Shown one piece after another: positions 1 through 6,011 of a DNA stretch of 9,024 nucleotides. The notes below the pieces were generated by a model that was given only the letters and a program-made list of their open reading frames with translations, ran no database searches and was not told where the DNA came from. Positions within the stretch are counted from its first letter, which is position 1. Each line of letters starts with the position of its first letter. The position numbers were made by a program, and so were the translations under genes. Source of the stretch: Bacteroidota bacterium (GTDB taxonomy: Bacteria; Bacteroidota; Bacteroidia; Chitinophagales; Chitinophagaceae); NCBI GenBank assembly GCA_029778965.1, contig JAKPBL010000197.1:1-9024 (forward strand). The letters are read 5' to 3'.

Positions 1-61
1 CCTGGCTATAGGGACCAATGGGAGCAGGGGCGGAGACGGTGTTGATGATCTTTTTTTCCAT
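1..61 (-). CDS. ridA: RidA/YjgF-family enamine/imine deaminase, N-terminal 20 codons only
   Basis: Reading the minus strand from the ATG at 61-59, the first 20 codons spell a protein beginning MEKKIINT and reaching APIGPYSQ at the window edge. The A-P-x-x-I-G-P-Y-S-Q signature close to the N-terminus is the hallmark of the RidA (YjgF/YER057c/UK114) family. These are small cytosolic trimers of about 125-130 residues that hydrolyse reactive 2-aminoacrylate and related enamines or imines made by PLP enzymes. Only the N-terminus is in view, and the catalytic arginine of the family lies outside the window, so deaminase activity cannot be judged. The gene is divergent from tsaB, with only 32 bases between the two start codons. 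The family call is strong for such a short piece; the exact subfamily is not decided. Confidence 0.8.
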   Translation of the reverse strand, partial: MEKKIINTVSAPAPIGPYSQ

Positions 62-90
62 TGGGCAAAAATAATTGGTTTGTACTTTTG
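61..90 (+). promoter_or_regulatory. Putative Bacteroidota promoter for tsaB (-33 TTG, -7 TACTTTTG)
   Basis: TTG at 61-63, a 19-base spacer, then TACTTTTG at 83-90 fits the Bacteroidota pattern of a TTG/TTTG -33 element followed by TAnnTTTG. The box ends 3 bases before the preferred ATG at 94. The predicted transcription start therefore falls on or next to the start codon, giving a leaderless or nearly leaderless mRNA. The -33 TTG overlaps the divergent RidA start codon. Confidence 0.45.
66..73 (-). promoter_or_regulatory. Putative Bacteroidota -7 box for the RidA-family gene
   Basis: On the minus strand the sequence TATTTTTG (73 down to 66) fits the Bacteroidota -7 consensus TAnnTTTG exactly. 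It lies only 4 bases upstream of the ATG at 61. I see no TTG or TTTG about 19-20 bases further upstream, so the -33 element is missing or weak. If the box is used, the transcript would start at or very near the ATG. Confidence 0.4.
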
Positions 91-93
91 GCG

Positions 94-780
94 ATGGCCT
101 CTTCTCCCCTGATACTTCATATAGACACTGCCGGCAGTTCATCGCTCGTGGCCCTGTCGGCCGGCGACACTGTGCTGGCTGCCGATACCCGCGAGGCACA
201 GGCGGAACAGGCCGCCTGGCTGCAGCCTGCCATTGGGCTACTTATGGCGCAGACAGGAGTTTCACTAAAGGAGATAGACGCGGTATCGGTATCGGCGGGA
301 CCGGGCTCTTATACCGGTTTGCGCATTGGCATGGCCAGCGCCAAAGGCATCTGCTTTGCACTGGAAAAGCCATTGATCGTGCTCAGTACATTGAAAATCA
401 TGGCACTGGCTATGCGCAAGCAGACCGGTGAAGACGCGCTGCTTTGCCCGCAGATCGATGCCCGCCGCCTGGAAGTGTTTACGGCCCTGTATAACAGCCA
501 ACTGCATGAGCTCCTGCCGCCGCAGCCCCTGGTACTTACTGAAAACAGCTATGACCGCTGGCTGGCGGCGCACCCGGTTGTTTTTGCAGGTTCGGGCGCT
601 GCGAAATGCAAAGGGTTGTTAAAATCCGGAAACGCCTTTTTCATCCCATTGCCTTCCACCCTGCAGGCAGCGGTTTACCTCGGGCTTGAAAGCTTTGCCA
701 GACAAGGCTTTGCCGATTTGGCCAGTGCAGAACCATTGTATGTGAAAGCGTTTTACACCCCGGCAAAGGCAAATTCATGA
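94..780 (+). CDS. tsaB: TsaB, partner subunit of the tRNA t6A threonylcarbamoyltransferase
   Basis: This cytosolic ASKHA-fold protein works with TsaD and TsaE to put the threonylcarbamoyl group on A37 of ANN-decoding tRNAs. It is a paralogue of TsaD and normally non-catalytic itself. From ATG 94 it has 228 residues, close to the 231 of E. coli TsaB. The N-terminal I-D-T-A strand (residues 10-13) is the first phosphate-type loop of the fold. The signature S-A-G-P-G-S-Y-T-G-L-R-I-G (67-79), followed by A-S-A-K-G (81-85), is diagnostic for TsaB/YeaZ. The frame is also open back to a TTG at 61, but ATG 94 puts the first beta-strand where the family has it, and a -7 promoter box covers the extension. 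The gene is divergent from the RidA-type gene. A 77-base gap separates it from the ArsR gene downstream, with no convincing terminator. Confidence 0.95.
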   Translation: MASSPLILHIDTAGSSSLVALSAGDTVLAADTREAQAEQAAWLQPAIGLLMAQTGVSLKEIDAVSVSAGPGSYTGLRIGMASAKGICFALEKPLIVLSTLKIMALAMRKQTGEDALLCPQIDARRLEVFTALYNSQLHELLPPQPLVLTENSYDRWLAAHPVVFAGSGAAKCKGLLKSGNAFFIPLPSTLQAAVYLGLESFARQGFADLASAEPLYVKAFYTPAKANS

Positions 781-802
781 AGCATTTTAAAAAATTGATA
801 TG

Positions 803-810
803 TAAATTTG
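803..810 (+). promoter_or_regulatory. Putative -7 box for the ArsR-family gene
   Basis: TAAATTTG at 803-810 matches the Bacteroidota TAnnTTTG -7 consensus and lies in the AT-rich gap after tsaB, 47 bases before the ATG at 858. No TTG or TTTG sits at the expected 19-20 bases upstream; only an AT-rich tract is there. The 5' leader would be about 40 bases, enough to hold an operator for autoregulation, but I see no clear palindrome in it. Confidence 0.4.
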
Positions 811-857
811 CGTGTTAAGGCTAAGGTAAACATTGAATTTTAAATCCAATTTCGAAC

Positions 858-1202
858 ATGAGTACAGTAGCATCTGGAAATTTTCTGGTGGTAAATGAAG
901 CAGAAGGTCCCGAAATGAAAGTTGACTTTTTACATGTAAAAAAGGCCGCGCTGACCCTGCGGGCAATGAATCACAAGCTCCGTCAACAGATCATGAAGCT
1001 GTTGGAAGAGAATGATAAATTGACCGTAACCGAGATTTATGTGCGGTTGCGCCTGGAGCAATCGGTCGCCTCCCAGCACCTTGCCATTTTACGGCGGGCG
1101 GGTATCGTAAAGACCGAGAGAGACGGTAAATTCATCTATTACCGGCTGAATGAGCCCCGTATTGTGGAGATCAGCCGTTGCGTAGAAGAGATCATTAATT
1201 AA
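858..1202 (+). CDS. ArsR/SmtB-family winged-helix repressor, probable sulfur-stress regulator
   Basis: A 114-residue DNA-binding protein of the ArsR/SmtB superfamily, members of which usually bind as dimers and release DNA on sensing a ligand. The core spans about residues 33-100: a first helix (L-R-Q-Q-I-M-K-L-L), the helix-turn-helix with S-V-A-S-Q-H-L-A-I-L-R-R (69-80), then the wing with G-K-F-I-Y-Y-R-L (90-97). The classic arsenic/metal cysteine motif E-L-C-V-C-D-L is absent from the recognition helix. The protein has only one cysteine, C108, in the last helix. Persulfide sensors of the BigR/SqrR type in this superfamily use two cysteines, one of them in that C-terminal helix. ATG 858 is the chosen start; ATG 915 is also possible and would keep the whole domain. 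The gene lies directly upstream of an MBL-rhodanese protein on the same strand, which is the basis for the sulfur-stress proposal. The family call is firm; the ligand is inference. Confidence 0.88.
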   Translation: MSTVASGNFLVVNEAEGPEMKVDFLHVKKAALTLRAMNHKLRQQIMKLLEENDKLTVTEIYVRLRLEQSVASQHLAILRRAGIVKTERDGKFIYYRLNEPRIVEISRCVEEIIN

Positions 1203-1212
1203 GTCAAAAAGC

Positions 1213-1266
1213 AAAAAGGGGTTGCTGGCGAGGTGGTTTTTCTGCGCTATGCCCGACCCCTTTTTT
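1213..1266 (+). terminator. Long-loop hairpin with T-run after the ArsR gene (terminator or attenuator)
   Basis: AAAAAGGGGT at 1213-1222 is perfectly complementary to ACCCCTTTTT at 1256-1265. One G-T wobble and one G-C pair extend the stem inward to 12 pairs. The loop of about 29 bases may hold a further short GGC/GCC pairing (1227-1229 with 1251-1253). The stem starts 10 bases after the ArsR stop codon and ends in a run of six T at 1261-1266. The loop is longer than in most intrinsic terminators. The A-run/T-run symmetry could act in both directions, or allow partial read-through into the MBL-rhodanese gene. Confidence 0.5.
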
Positions 1267-1292
1267 GATTTCTGCATTTTCAAACTATTCCC

Positions 1293-2699
1293 TTGTTTAT
1301 CCAGCAACTATACACCCCCTGTTTGTCGGAAGCCGCCTACTATATTGAAAGCGAGGGCGAAGCGGCTGTTATTGATCCTTTGCGGGATGTTGACAGCTAC
1401 CTCGCGCTGGCGGAAAGCAGGGGAGCATCGATCAAATACATTTTTGAAACTCACTTCCATGCCGACTTCATCAGCGGCCATCTTGACCTGAGCAAGGCAA
1501 CGGGCGCTCCGATTGTATTCGGTCCCGATACGGTCACCAGGTATCCTATCGTTGTGGCGAAAGACGGCGAACGCTTCCGCGTGGGCGGTTTGTCGATTGA
1601 AGTGCTCCACACGCCGGGGCATACGATTGAATCGTCGTGTTACCTGTTACGTGACGAAAAGGATGCGCCGTACGCCATTTTTACCGGCGATACCCTGTTT
1701 GTGGGAGACGTGGGGCGTCCCGACCTCAGCAGCGGCAATCTCTCGAAAGAAGAACTGGCAGGGATGCTGTTCGACAGCCTGCAGCAGAAAATCCTGCCGT
1801 TGCCCGACCAGGTCATCGTGTACCCGGCCCATGGCCCCGGCAGCGCCTGCGGCAAGCAACTGGGTCCCGAAACCCAAAGCACCGTCGGCCAGCAGAAGCA
1901 GGCCAACTACGCGCTTCAGGCCGCCGACCGCGACAGCTTTATCAGGCAGGTAACCACCGGCCTGGATACGCCGCCGCAATATTTCCCCATTAACGCCCGC
2001 ATCAACAAAGAAGGGTATCACGCCCTCGAAACAATATTGGAAAAAGGGCTGCGAAAAATCAGTCCCGACGCCCTGGCGCAACGTCTGCAGCGGGGAGACG
2101 CCATCGTGCTGGATACAAGGCCCTCTGCCCTGTTCACAAGCGGTTTTGTTCCCGGTGCCATCAGTATCGGGCTCGATGGCCGTTTCGCTGAATGGGCCGG
2201 CAGCCTGCTATCATTCGACCAGCCGCTTTTCCTGGTAACCGAACCGGGAAAGGAAGAAGAATCGGTGGTGCGGTTGGCCAGGGTAGGATTTGATAAAATA
2301 GAAGGTTGCCTCGACGGTGGCTTTGCTGCCTGGCTGGCGGCCGGAAAGCCAACCGATATGATCATCGACGTGGAAGCCGACGAGCTGGCGATGGATTTGC
2401 CGCACGACCCCCACCTGATGGTGCTGGATGTTCGCAAGCCGGCCGAATATGGCGAAGGGCATATAACGGGCGCTTTGAACCTTCCGTTGGGTGACCTGAA
2501 CGATCCCGCCAGCATGGCTAACCTGGAAGACCAGCACAACCTCTACCTCCATTGTGCCGGGGGGTATCGCAGCATCATAGCCGCCAGCCTCCTCAAACGC
2601 CAGGGCATTCACAACCTGCGCAATGTTTCCGGCGGCTGGAAGGCAATCAAGGAACAGCAAGGCATCCCCATAGAAAAAGAAGCCAGCCTGCTGAACTGA
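1293..2699 (+). CDS. CstB-like persulfide dioxygenase/sulfurtransferase: MBL fold, pseudo-rhodanese, rhodanese
   Basis: A 468-residue cytosolic three-domain protein. Residues 1-about 230 are a metallo-beta-lactamase domain with metal-site motifs T-H-F-H-A-D-F (53-59), H63, H-T-P-G-H (106-110), T-G-D (131-133) with G-R-P-D-L (141-145), and P-A-H-G-P (178-182). Residues about 255-352 are a rhodanese-like domain whose loop position (around 314-322) has no cysteine, so it should be inactive. Residues about 365-460 are a second rhodanese with a C-A-G-G-Y-R-S loop (421-427); C421 is the expected persulfide-carrying nucleophile. This order matches Staphylococcus CstB (about 444 residues), which oxidises persulfides to sulfite and transfers sulfane sulfur to form thiosulfate. 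Simple glyoxalase II or ETHE1-type proteins lack the rhodanese domains. The start is a TTG at 1293: the only upstream in-frame codons before the TGA at 1266 are non-standard, and the family N-terminus begins here. The ArsR gene precedes it; the next gene is convergent, 11 bases away. Architecture is certain; substrate is inferred. Confidence 0.9.
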   Translation: MFIQQLYTPCLSEAAYYIESEGEAAVIDPLRDVDSYLALAESRGASIKYIFETHFHADFISGHLDLSKATGAPIVFGPDTVTRYPIVVAKDGERFRVGGLSIEVLHTPGHTIESSCYLLRDEKDAPYAIFTGDTLFVGDVGRPDLSSGNLSKEELAGMLFDSLQQKILPLPDQVIVYPAHGPGSACGKQLGPETQSTVGQQKQANYALQAADRDSFIRQVTTGLDTPPQYFPINARINKEGYHALETILEKGLRKISPDALAQRLQRGDAIVLDTRPSALFTSGFVPGAISIGLDGRFAEWAGSLLSFDQPLFLVTEPGKEEESVVRLARVGFDKIEGCLDGGFAAWLAAGKPTDMIIDVEADELAMDLPHDPHLMVLDVRKPAEYGEGHITGALNLPLGDLNDPASMANLEDQHNLYLHCAGGYRSIIAASLLKRQGIHNLRNVSGGWKAIKEQQGIPIEKEASLLN

Positions 2700-2710
2700 G
2701 CAGCCGGTGT

Positions 2711-3373
2711 CTATACGGTTACCAGCCCGTTGCGGATGGCGAAAGTCACCAGCCCCACGCGGGTTTTGAGCTGCAGCTTATCGAACAACGAGTCGCGGTA
2801 GCCGTCGATGGTTCGCGGGCTCAGGTACATTTTCCCGGCAATTTCCTTATACGTCATTTCCGTGCAGGCCAGGCGAAGGAACTCCAGCTCCCGGTCATTC
2901 AGCACGGATAATGGATTGCCACCGGTTGCTGTATCATCATCTTCATACCGGTTCACGGCGTGGATGAGCCGCCCGGTGACTATGTCTGAGTAATAATATC
3001 CTTTTTGGATCAGGGAGTCCATTGCTTTTTTAAGATCGGCGGGATCGCAGTATTTCATGATAAACCCGCGTGCGCCTGCTTTAAACATGCGTACGATGGC
3101 GTTTTCGGTGTCATAGGCCGAAAGCGCGAGGGTGCGAATGTTCGGAAAGGTCCTTTTCAGCCAGCTCGTGGTGCTGTAACCATCCATCTCGGGCATGTTG
3201 ATGTCCATCAATACAAGGTCGGGCAGGTGTGCCGGATCGAGTTTTTCGATCATCTCTTTTCCATTGGCCGCTTCGAACTGCACGTTGTAAGATTCAAATG
3301 CCTGCACCGTTTTGATAAGCCCCTTTCTCATCAGCGTGTGGTCTTCGACCAGTACTACGTTAAACGCATCCAT
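2711..3373 (-). CDS. NarL/FixJ-type response regulator (receiver plus LuxR helix-turn-helix)
   Basis: A 220-residue cytosolic two-component response regulator. The receiver domain (about 4-120) has the acidic pair E10-D11, phospho-acceptor D57 in L-M-D-I-N-M-P, the switch residue S85 in A-L-S-A-Y, and K107 in F-I-M-K. All the conserved phosphorylation residues are therefore present. The C-terminal LuxR/GerE DNA-binding domain (about 155-217) contains L-N-D-R-E-L-E-F-L, then K-E-I-A-G-K-M-Y-L-S-P-R-T-I-D-G-Y. The frame stays open upstream to 3499, but ATG 3373 begins the first receiver strand (F-N-V-V-L-V-E-D), and the upstream codons overlap the acyltransferase gene. No histidine kinase gene is in view, so it is an orphan here. 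It lies 32 bases downstream of the acyltransferase gene on the same strand, with no -7 box of its own in the gap, so it is probably co-transcribed. Its targets and partner kinase are unknown. Confidence 0.93.
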   Translation of the reverse strand: MDAFNVVLVEDHTLMRKGLIKTVQAFESYNVQFEAANGKEMIEKLDPAHLPDLVLMDINMPEMDGYSTTSWLKRTFPNIRTLALSAYDTENAIVRMFKAGARGFIMKYCDPADLKKAMDSLIQKGYYYSDIVTGRLIHAVNRYEDDDTATGGNPLSVLNDRELEFLRLACTEMTYKEIAGKMYLSPRTIDGYRDSLFDKLQLKTRVGLVTFAIRNGLVTV

Positions 3374-3389
3374 GTTGTCGTTTTTATGT

Positions 3390-3409
3390 CTGAAAAAACA
3401 GGTTTTCAG
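3390..3409 (-). other. Small AT-rich hairpin between acyltransferase and response regulator genes
   Basis: CTGAAAA (3390-3396) and TTTTCAG (3403-3409) form a perfect 7-base inverted repeat around a 6-base loop. It overlaps the acyltransferase stop codon at 3406-3408. On the transcribed strand the 3' arm is T-rich, but no uninterrupted U-tract follows, and only two of the seven pairs are G-C. It could be a weak terminator, a processing site that sets different levels of the two products, or chance. Confidence 0.25.
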
Positions 3410-4314
3410 GGAACGGTCGGAATGGGCGTAGTATCGATCCATTGGCTGGCATAGGAGGAATTCCAGGCATGTTTCCACCGGCGATGGCTCCACAGCCACA
3501 TGTCGGGATGCTGCCGCATGGTTTTTTCCAGGTAATCGCGGTACATCCTGGTGAGCTCCCCGGGCGGGTACGAGGCGGGGTTTTCAGTGACCAGGGTAAT
3601 CTCAACCCGGTAATACCCCCGTTTCACCTTTGTCACCTGCGCAAAGGCTACCGGTATGTTCCCGGCCCTGGCGCCTTTCTCGGGTCCGGGTATAAAGGGG
3701 GTCGGGGTATCGAAGAACCGCAGCCACCAGGCCGAATGCGTATTACCCGGCACCTGGTCGGCGACCAGCGCCAGCGCATATTGCGAATTCCGGTAGGGCA
3801 TCATAGCCGCCCGCATATTCGTGGCCGGCAACAGTATATTGCCCGACCGGCTGCGCAGCTTTCTGAATATACGATCCATCACTTTGTTGTGCAGCGGCAT
3901 ATATACGGTCAGCAAGGGCATGCCTCCGGCATAGTAGCCATAGGCCAGGTTCAATAATTCCCAGTTGAAATTATGACCCAGGTGAACCTGGCAGCTCAGG
4001 CCTTTTTCATAGAGTTCATGGATCAGCTCAAAATTACCCGTCATCCTCTTTTTGATGGTGCTTTCAGGCCAGGAAATGGATTTCACGACCTCGATGAAGG
4101 TGTCGGTGAAATTCCGCTCGAACTTTTTGCGGATCAGGGCCCTTTCTTCCCCACTTTTATCCGGAAAAGCCCTCGCCAGATTGTTTGTGATCACCTCCCT
4201 TCGGTAGCCGAAAACCCGGAACAGCAGCCAGCCGGCAAAGCTGCCGATGCCGTACAATATTTGTATCGGCAGCAATGACATGGCGTATAGTAGGCCATAA
4301 ACGAGGTAGTACAT
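3406..4314 (-). CDS. LpxL/HtrB/MsbB-family late lipid A acyltransferase
   Basis: A 302-residue enzyme of the bacterial lipid A secondary acyltransferase family, which moves a fatty acyl chain from acyl-ACP to a lipid A precursor at the inner face of the inner membrane. The N-terminal hydrophobic segment (about 3-35) is the usual membrane anchor. The catalytic H-x4-E motif is H114-N-F-N-W-E119. Further family landmarks are A-D-Q (185-187), G-P-E-K-G-A (210-215) and the C-terminal W-S-H-R-R-W-K (275-281), which resembles the H-R-R-F-K end of E. coli LpxL. Length is close to the 306 residues of LpxL. Bacteroidota members could also serve an ornithine- or amino-lipid, so the acceptor is not certain. 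The gene has its own strong promoter at 4359-4329, downstream of nadB, and probably drives the response regulator gene behind it. Confidence 0.92.
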   Translation of the reverse strand: MYYLVYGLLYAMSLLPIQILYGIGSFAGWLLFRVFGYRREVITNNLARAFPDKSGEERALIRKKFERNFTDTFIEVVKSISWPESTIKKRMTGNFELIHELYEKGLSCQVHLGHNFNWELLNLAYGYYAGGMPLLTVYMPLHNKVMDRIFRKLRSRSGNILLPATNMRAAMMPYRNSQYALALVADQVPGNTHSAWWLRFFDTPTPFIPGPEKGARAGNIPVAFAQVTKVKRGYYRVEITLVTENPASYPPGELTRMYRDYLEKTMRQHPDMWLWSHRRWKHAWNSSYASQWIDTTPIPTVP

Positions 4315-4328
4315 AGAAGCTTGGTTGA

Positions 4329-4359
4329 CAAATGTAATCGGTGCTATGACATATTCAAA
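4329..4359 (-). promoter_or_regulatory. Full-consensus Bacteroidota promoter for the lipid A acyltransferase gene
   Basis: On the minus strand, TTTG (4359-4356), a 19-base spacer and TACATTTG (4336-4329) match both Bacteroidota sigma-factor elements (-33 TTTG, -7 TAnnTTTG) perfectly. The -7 box ends 14 bases before the ATG at 4314, so the leader would be only about 10 bases. It sits in the 95-base gap after nadB (4315-4409), the largest gap on this strand. Both elements are perfect with correct spacing, so this is the best-supported promoter in the window. Confidence 0.72.
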
Positions 4360-4409
4360 TTGTACAGCCGGGAGAAAAACACCCTAATTGCACTTCGGGA
4401 AATACGGTA

Positions 4410-6011
4410 CTACAGCACAATATTTTGCAGTAAAACGCTTTTTTCAGGATAGTCGGTGTTGAAGTGCAGACCACGGCTTTCTTTCCGAAGCTGCGCTCCC
4501 TTTACGATTAGGTAGGCAACGGTGATCATGTTGCGCAATTCACCCAGTTGCGGCGAAACGGTGGTCGATTGGTACAATTGTTCGGTTTCGGCCCATAACA
4601 GATCGAGGCGTTTCATCGCCCGTTCCAGGCGCACATTGGTTCTTACGATGCCGACATAATCGCTCATCAGTAACTGCAGCTCCTTAAGGCTCTGGGTAAT
4701 AAGGATCATCTCCCGGGGATCGGTGGTACCGGCAGTGTCCCAGTCAGGAATGCGCCCGGGCGCTATCTGCTGTGGAATGGTGCTGGCAGCATGCTCAAAG
4801 GCCCGGTGCCCGAATACCATCGCTTCCAGCAGGGAATTGCTGGCCAGCCGGTTGGCGCCGTGAAGGCCGGTGGAGGCACATTCGCCGGCGGCATAGAGAT
4901 GGCGAATCGAGGTGCGGCCCCATTCATCGGTTTTGATGCCACCGCAACTGTAATGCGCAGCGGGGGCTACCGGTATCATCTGCTGGCTGACATCAATACC
5001 GATCGACAGGCATTTTTCGTAAATGTTGGGAAAGTGATGAATAAATTTCTGCTGGTCCATATGCCGGCAGTCGAGCCATACATGTTCGGTACCGGTAATC
5101 TTCATTTCACTGTCGATGGCGCGTGCCACTACGTCGCGCGGGGCAAGGTCTTTGCGCGGATCGTACCGTTCCATAAAAGCCTCTCCTTTCTTGTTGCGGA
5201 GTATGCCGCCGTCACCCCGTACTGCTTCGGTGATGAGAAAAGCCTGGCCGCCGACCGCCGGCTCGAACAATGCGGTGGGGTGGAACTGGATGAACTCCAT
5301 GTTTTCCACTCTTCCTTTGGCGCGATACACCATCGCCACGCCGTCGCCGGTGGCCACCGACGGATTGGTAGTGGTGCGATACACCTGGCCGTTGCCGCCG
5401 GTAGCCAGCAGGGTAACACCGGCCAGTATGGTTTCCACTTTATTCGTATTGGTATCAAGGGCATATACCCCGTAACATTCAATATCGGGCGTACTCTTGG
5501 TTATCAGGTAGCCGAGATGGTGCTGGGTTATGATCTCCACCACAAACCAGTGCTTCATGAACTCGATATTGGGAAGCAGTTGCACCTGCTCCAGCAGCGC
5601 GCGTTCCATTTCGCGGCCGGTAACGTCTTTGTGGTGCAGGATGCGGAACTCGCTATGGCCACCTTCGCGCCCCAGGTTATAATCGCCATCGGGGTCTTTG
5701 TCAAATTCTGCGCCCCACCTGATTATTTCGCCGATGCGGTCCACACCTTCTTTGACTACGATCTCCACCACCTTTTGATTGCATAGTCCATCGCCGGCGA
5801 TCAGCGTATCGTTGATGTGTTTTTCAAAGCTGTCGTTCTCAAAATCGGTTACGCCGGCCACGCCACCCTGTGCATATTTGGTATTGGTTTCGTCGGCCGC
5901 CGCCTTCGTAACCACCGTAACGCGGCGATCGGGAAAACGGCGGGCCATTTTGAGGGCGTAGGTGAGTCCGGCGATACCCGAACCAATTACTAAAAAATCA
6001 GTTTGTACCAT
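4410..6011 (-). CDS. nadB: L-aspartate oxidase (quinolinate synthesis, de novo NAD)
   Basis: A 533-residue cytosolic FAD enzyme that oxidises L-aspartate to iminoaspartate, which NadA condenses with dihydroxyacetone phosphate to form quinolinate. The N-terminal dinucleotide fold has G10-S-G-I-A-G15, followed by T-K-Y-A-Q-G-G-V-A (44-52). G-R-E-G-G-H-S-E-F-R (114-123) and Q-F-H-P-T (242-246) form the substrate pocket; E121 and H244 fall at the same numbers as in the E. coli enzyme. R292 in P-R-D-V-V-A-R-A-I and H353 in A-A-H-Y-S-C-G-G match E. coli R290 and H351. G-E-C-A-S-T-G-L-H-G-A-N-R-L (376-389) is the FAD-binding signature that separates NadB from other flavoproteins. All expected catalytic residues are present and the length is normal (E. 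coli 540). Its ATG lies inside the end of the upstream YhhN-type gene, a 14-base overlap that suggests translational coupling. nadA and nadC are not in the window. Confidence 0.97.
   Translation of the reverse strand: MVQTDFLVIGSGIAGLTYALKMARRFPDRRVTVVTKAAADETNTKYAQGGVAGVTDFENDSFEKHINDTLIAGDGLCNQKVVEIVVKEGVDRIGEIIRWGAEFDKDPDGDYNLGREGGHSEFRILHHKDVTGREMERALLEQVQLLPNIEFMKHWFVVEIITQHHLGYLITKSTPDIECYGVYALDTNTNKVETILAGVTLLATGGNGQVYRTTTNPSVATGDGVAMVYRAKGRVENMEFIQFHPTALFEPAVGGQAFLITEAVRGDGGILRNKKGEAFMERYDPRKDLAPRDVVARAIDSEMKITGTEHVWLDCRHMDQQKFIHHFPNIYEKCLSIGIDVSQQMIPVAPAAHYSCGGIKTDEWGRTSIRHLYAAGECASTGLHGANRLASNSLLEAMVFGHRAFEHAASTIPQQIAPGRIPDWDTAGTTDPREMILITQSLKELQLLMSDYVGIVRTNVRLERAMKRLDLLWAETEQLYQSTTVSPQLGELRNMITVAYLIVKGAQLRKESRGLHFNTDYPEKSVLLQNIVL

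Noticed and set aside
61..93. TTG start at 61 for tsaB, adding 11 residues
   Set aside because: ATG 94 places the first I-D-T-A strand at the usual distance from the N-terminus, and the extension is covered by a matching promoter box.
858..1202. Arsenic or zinc sensor as the role of the ArsR-family gene
   Set aside because: The E-L-C-V-C-D-L metal motif is absent, there is only one cysteine, and no efflux or arsenate reductase gene is nearby.
1222..1491. 89-codon plus-strand frame across the hairpin and the start of the MBL gene
   Set aside because: It overlaps the MBL domain in another frame and its translation resembles no protein family.
1293..2699. Glyoxalase II (hydroxyacylglutathione hydrolase) annotation for the MBL protein
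   Set aside because: Two C-terminal rhodanese domains, one with a catalytic cysteine, and the H-x-H-x-D-F site fit a persulfide enzyme better.
2688..2703. CTGCT/AGCAG inverted repeat at the convergent junction of the MBL-rhodanese and response regulator genes
   Set aside because: The stem is only 5 pairs with no T-run on either side; too weak to call a terminator.
3374..3499. Upstream extension of the response regulator frame
   Set aside because: ATG 3373 directly precedes the first receiver strand; the extension overlaps the acyltransferase coding region and has no family counterpart.
4791..5786. 331-codon open frame on the plus strand, antisense to nadB
   Set aside because: It lies entirely within the well-supported nadB gene, its translation has no recognisable domain, and long antisense frames are common in GC-rich coding DNA of this codon usage.
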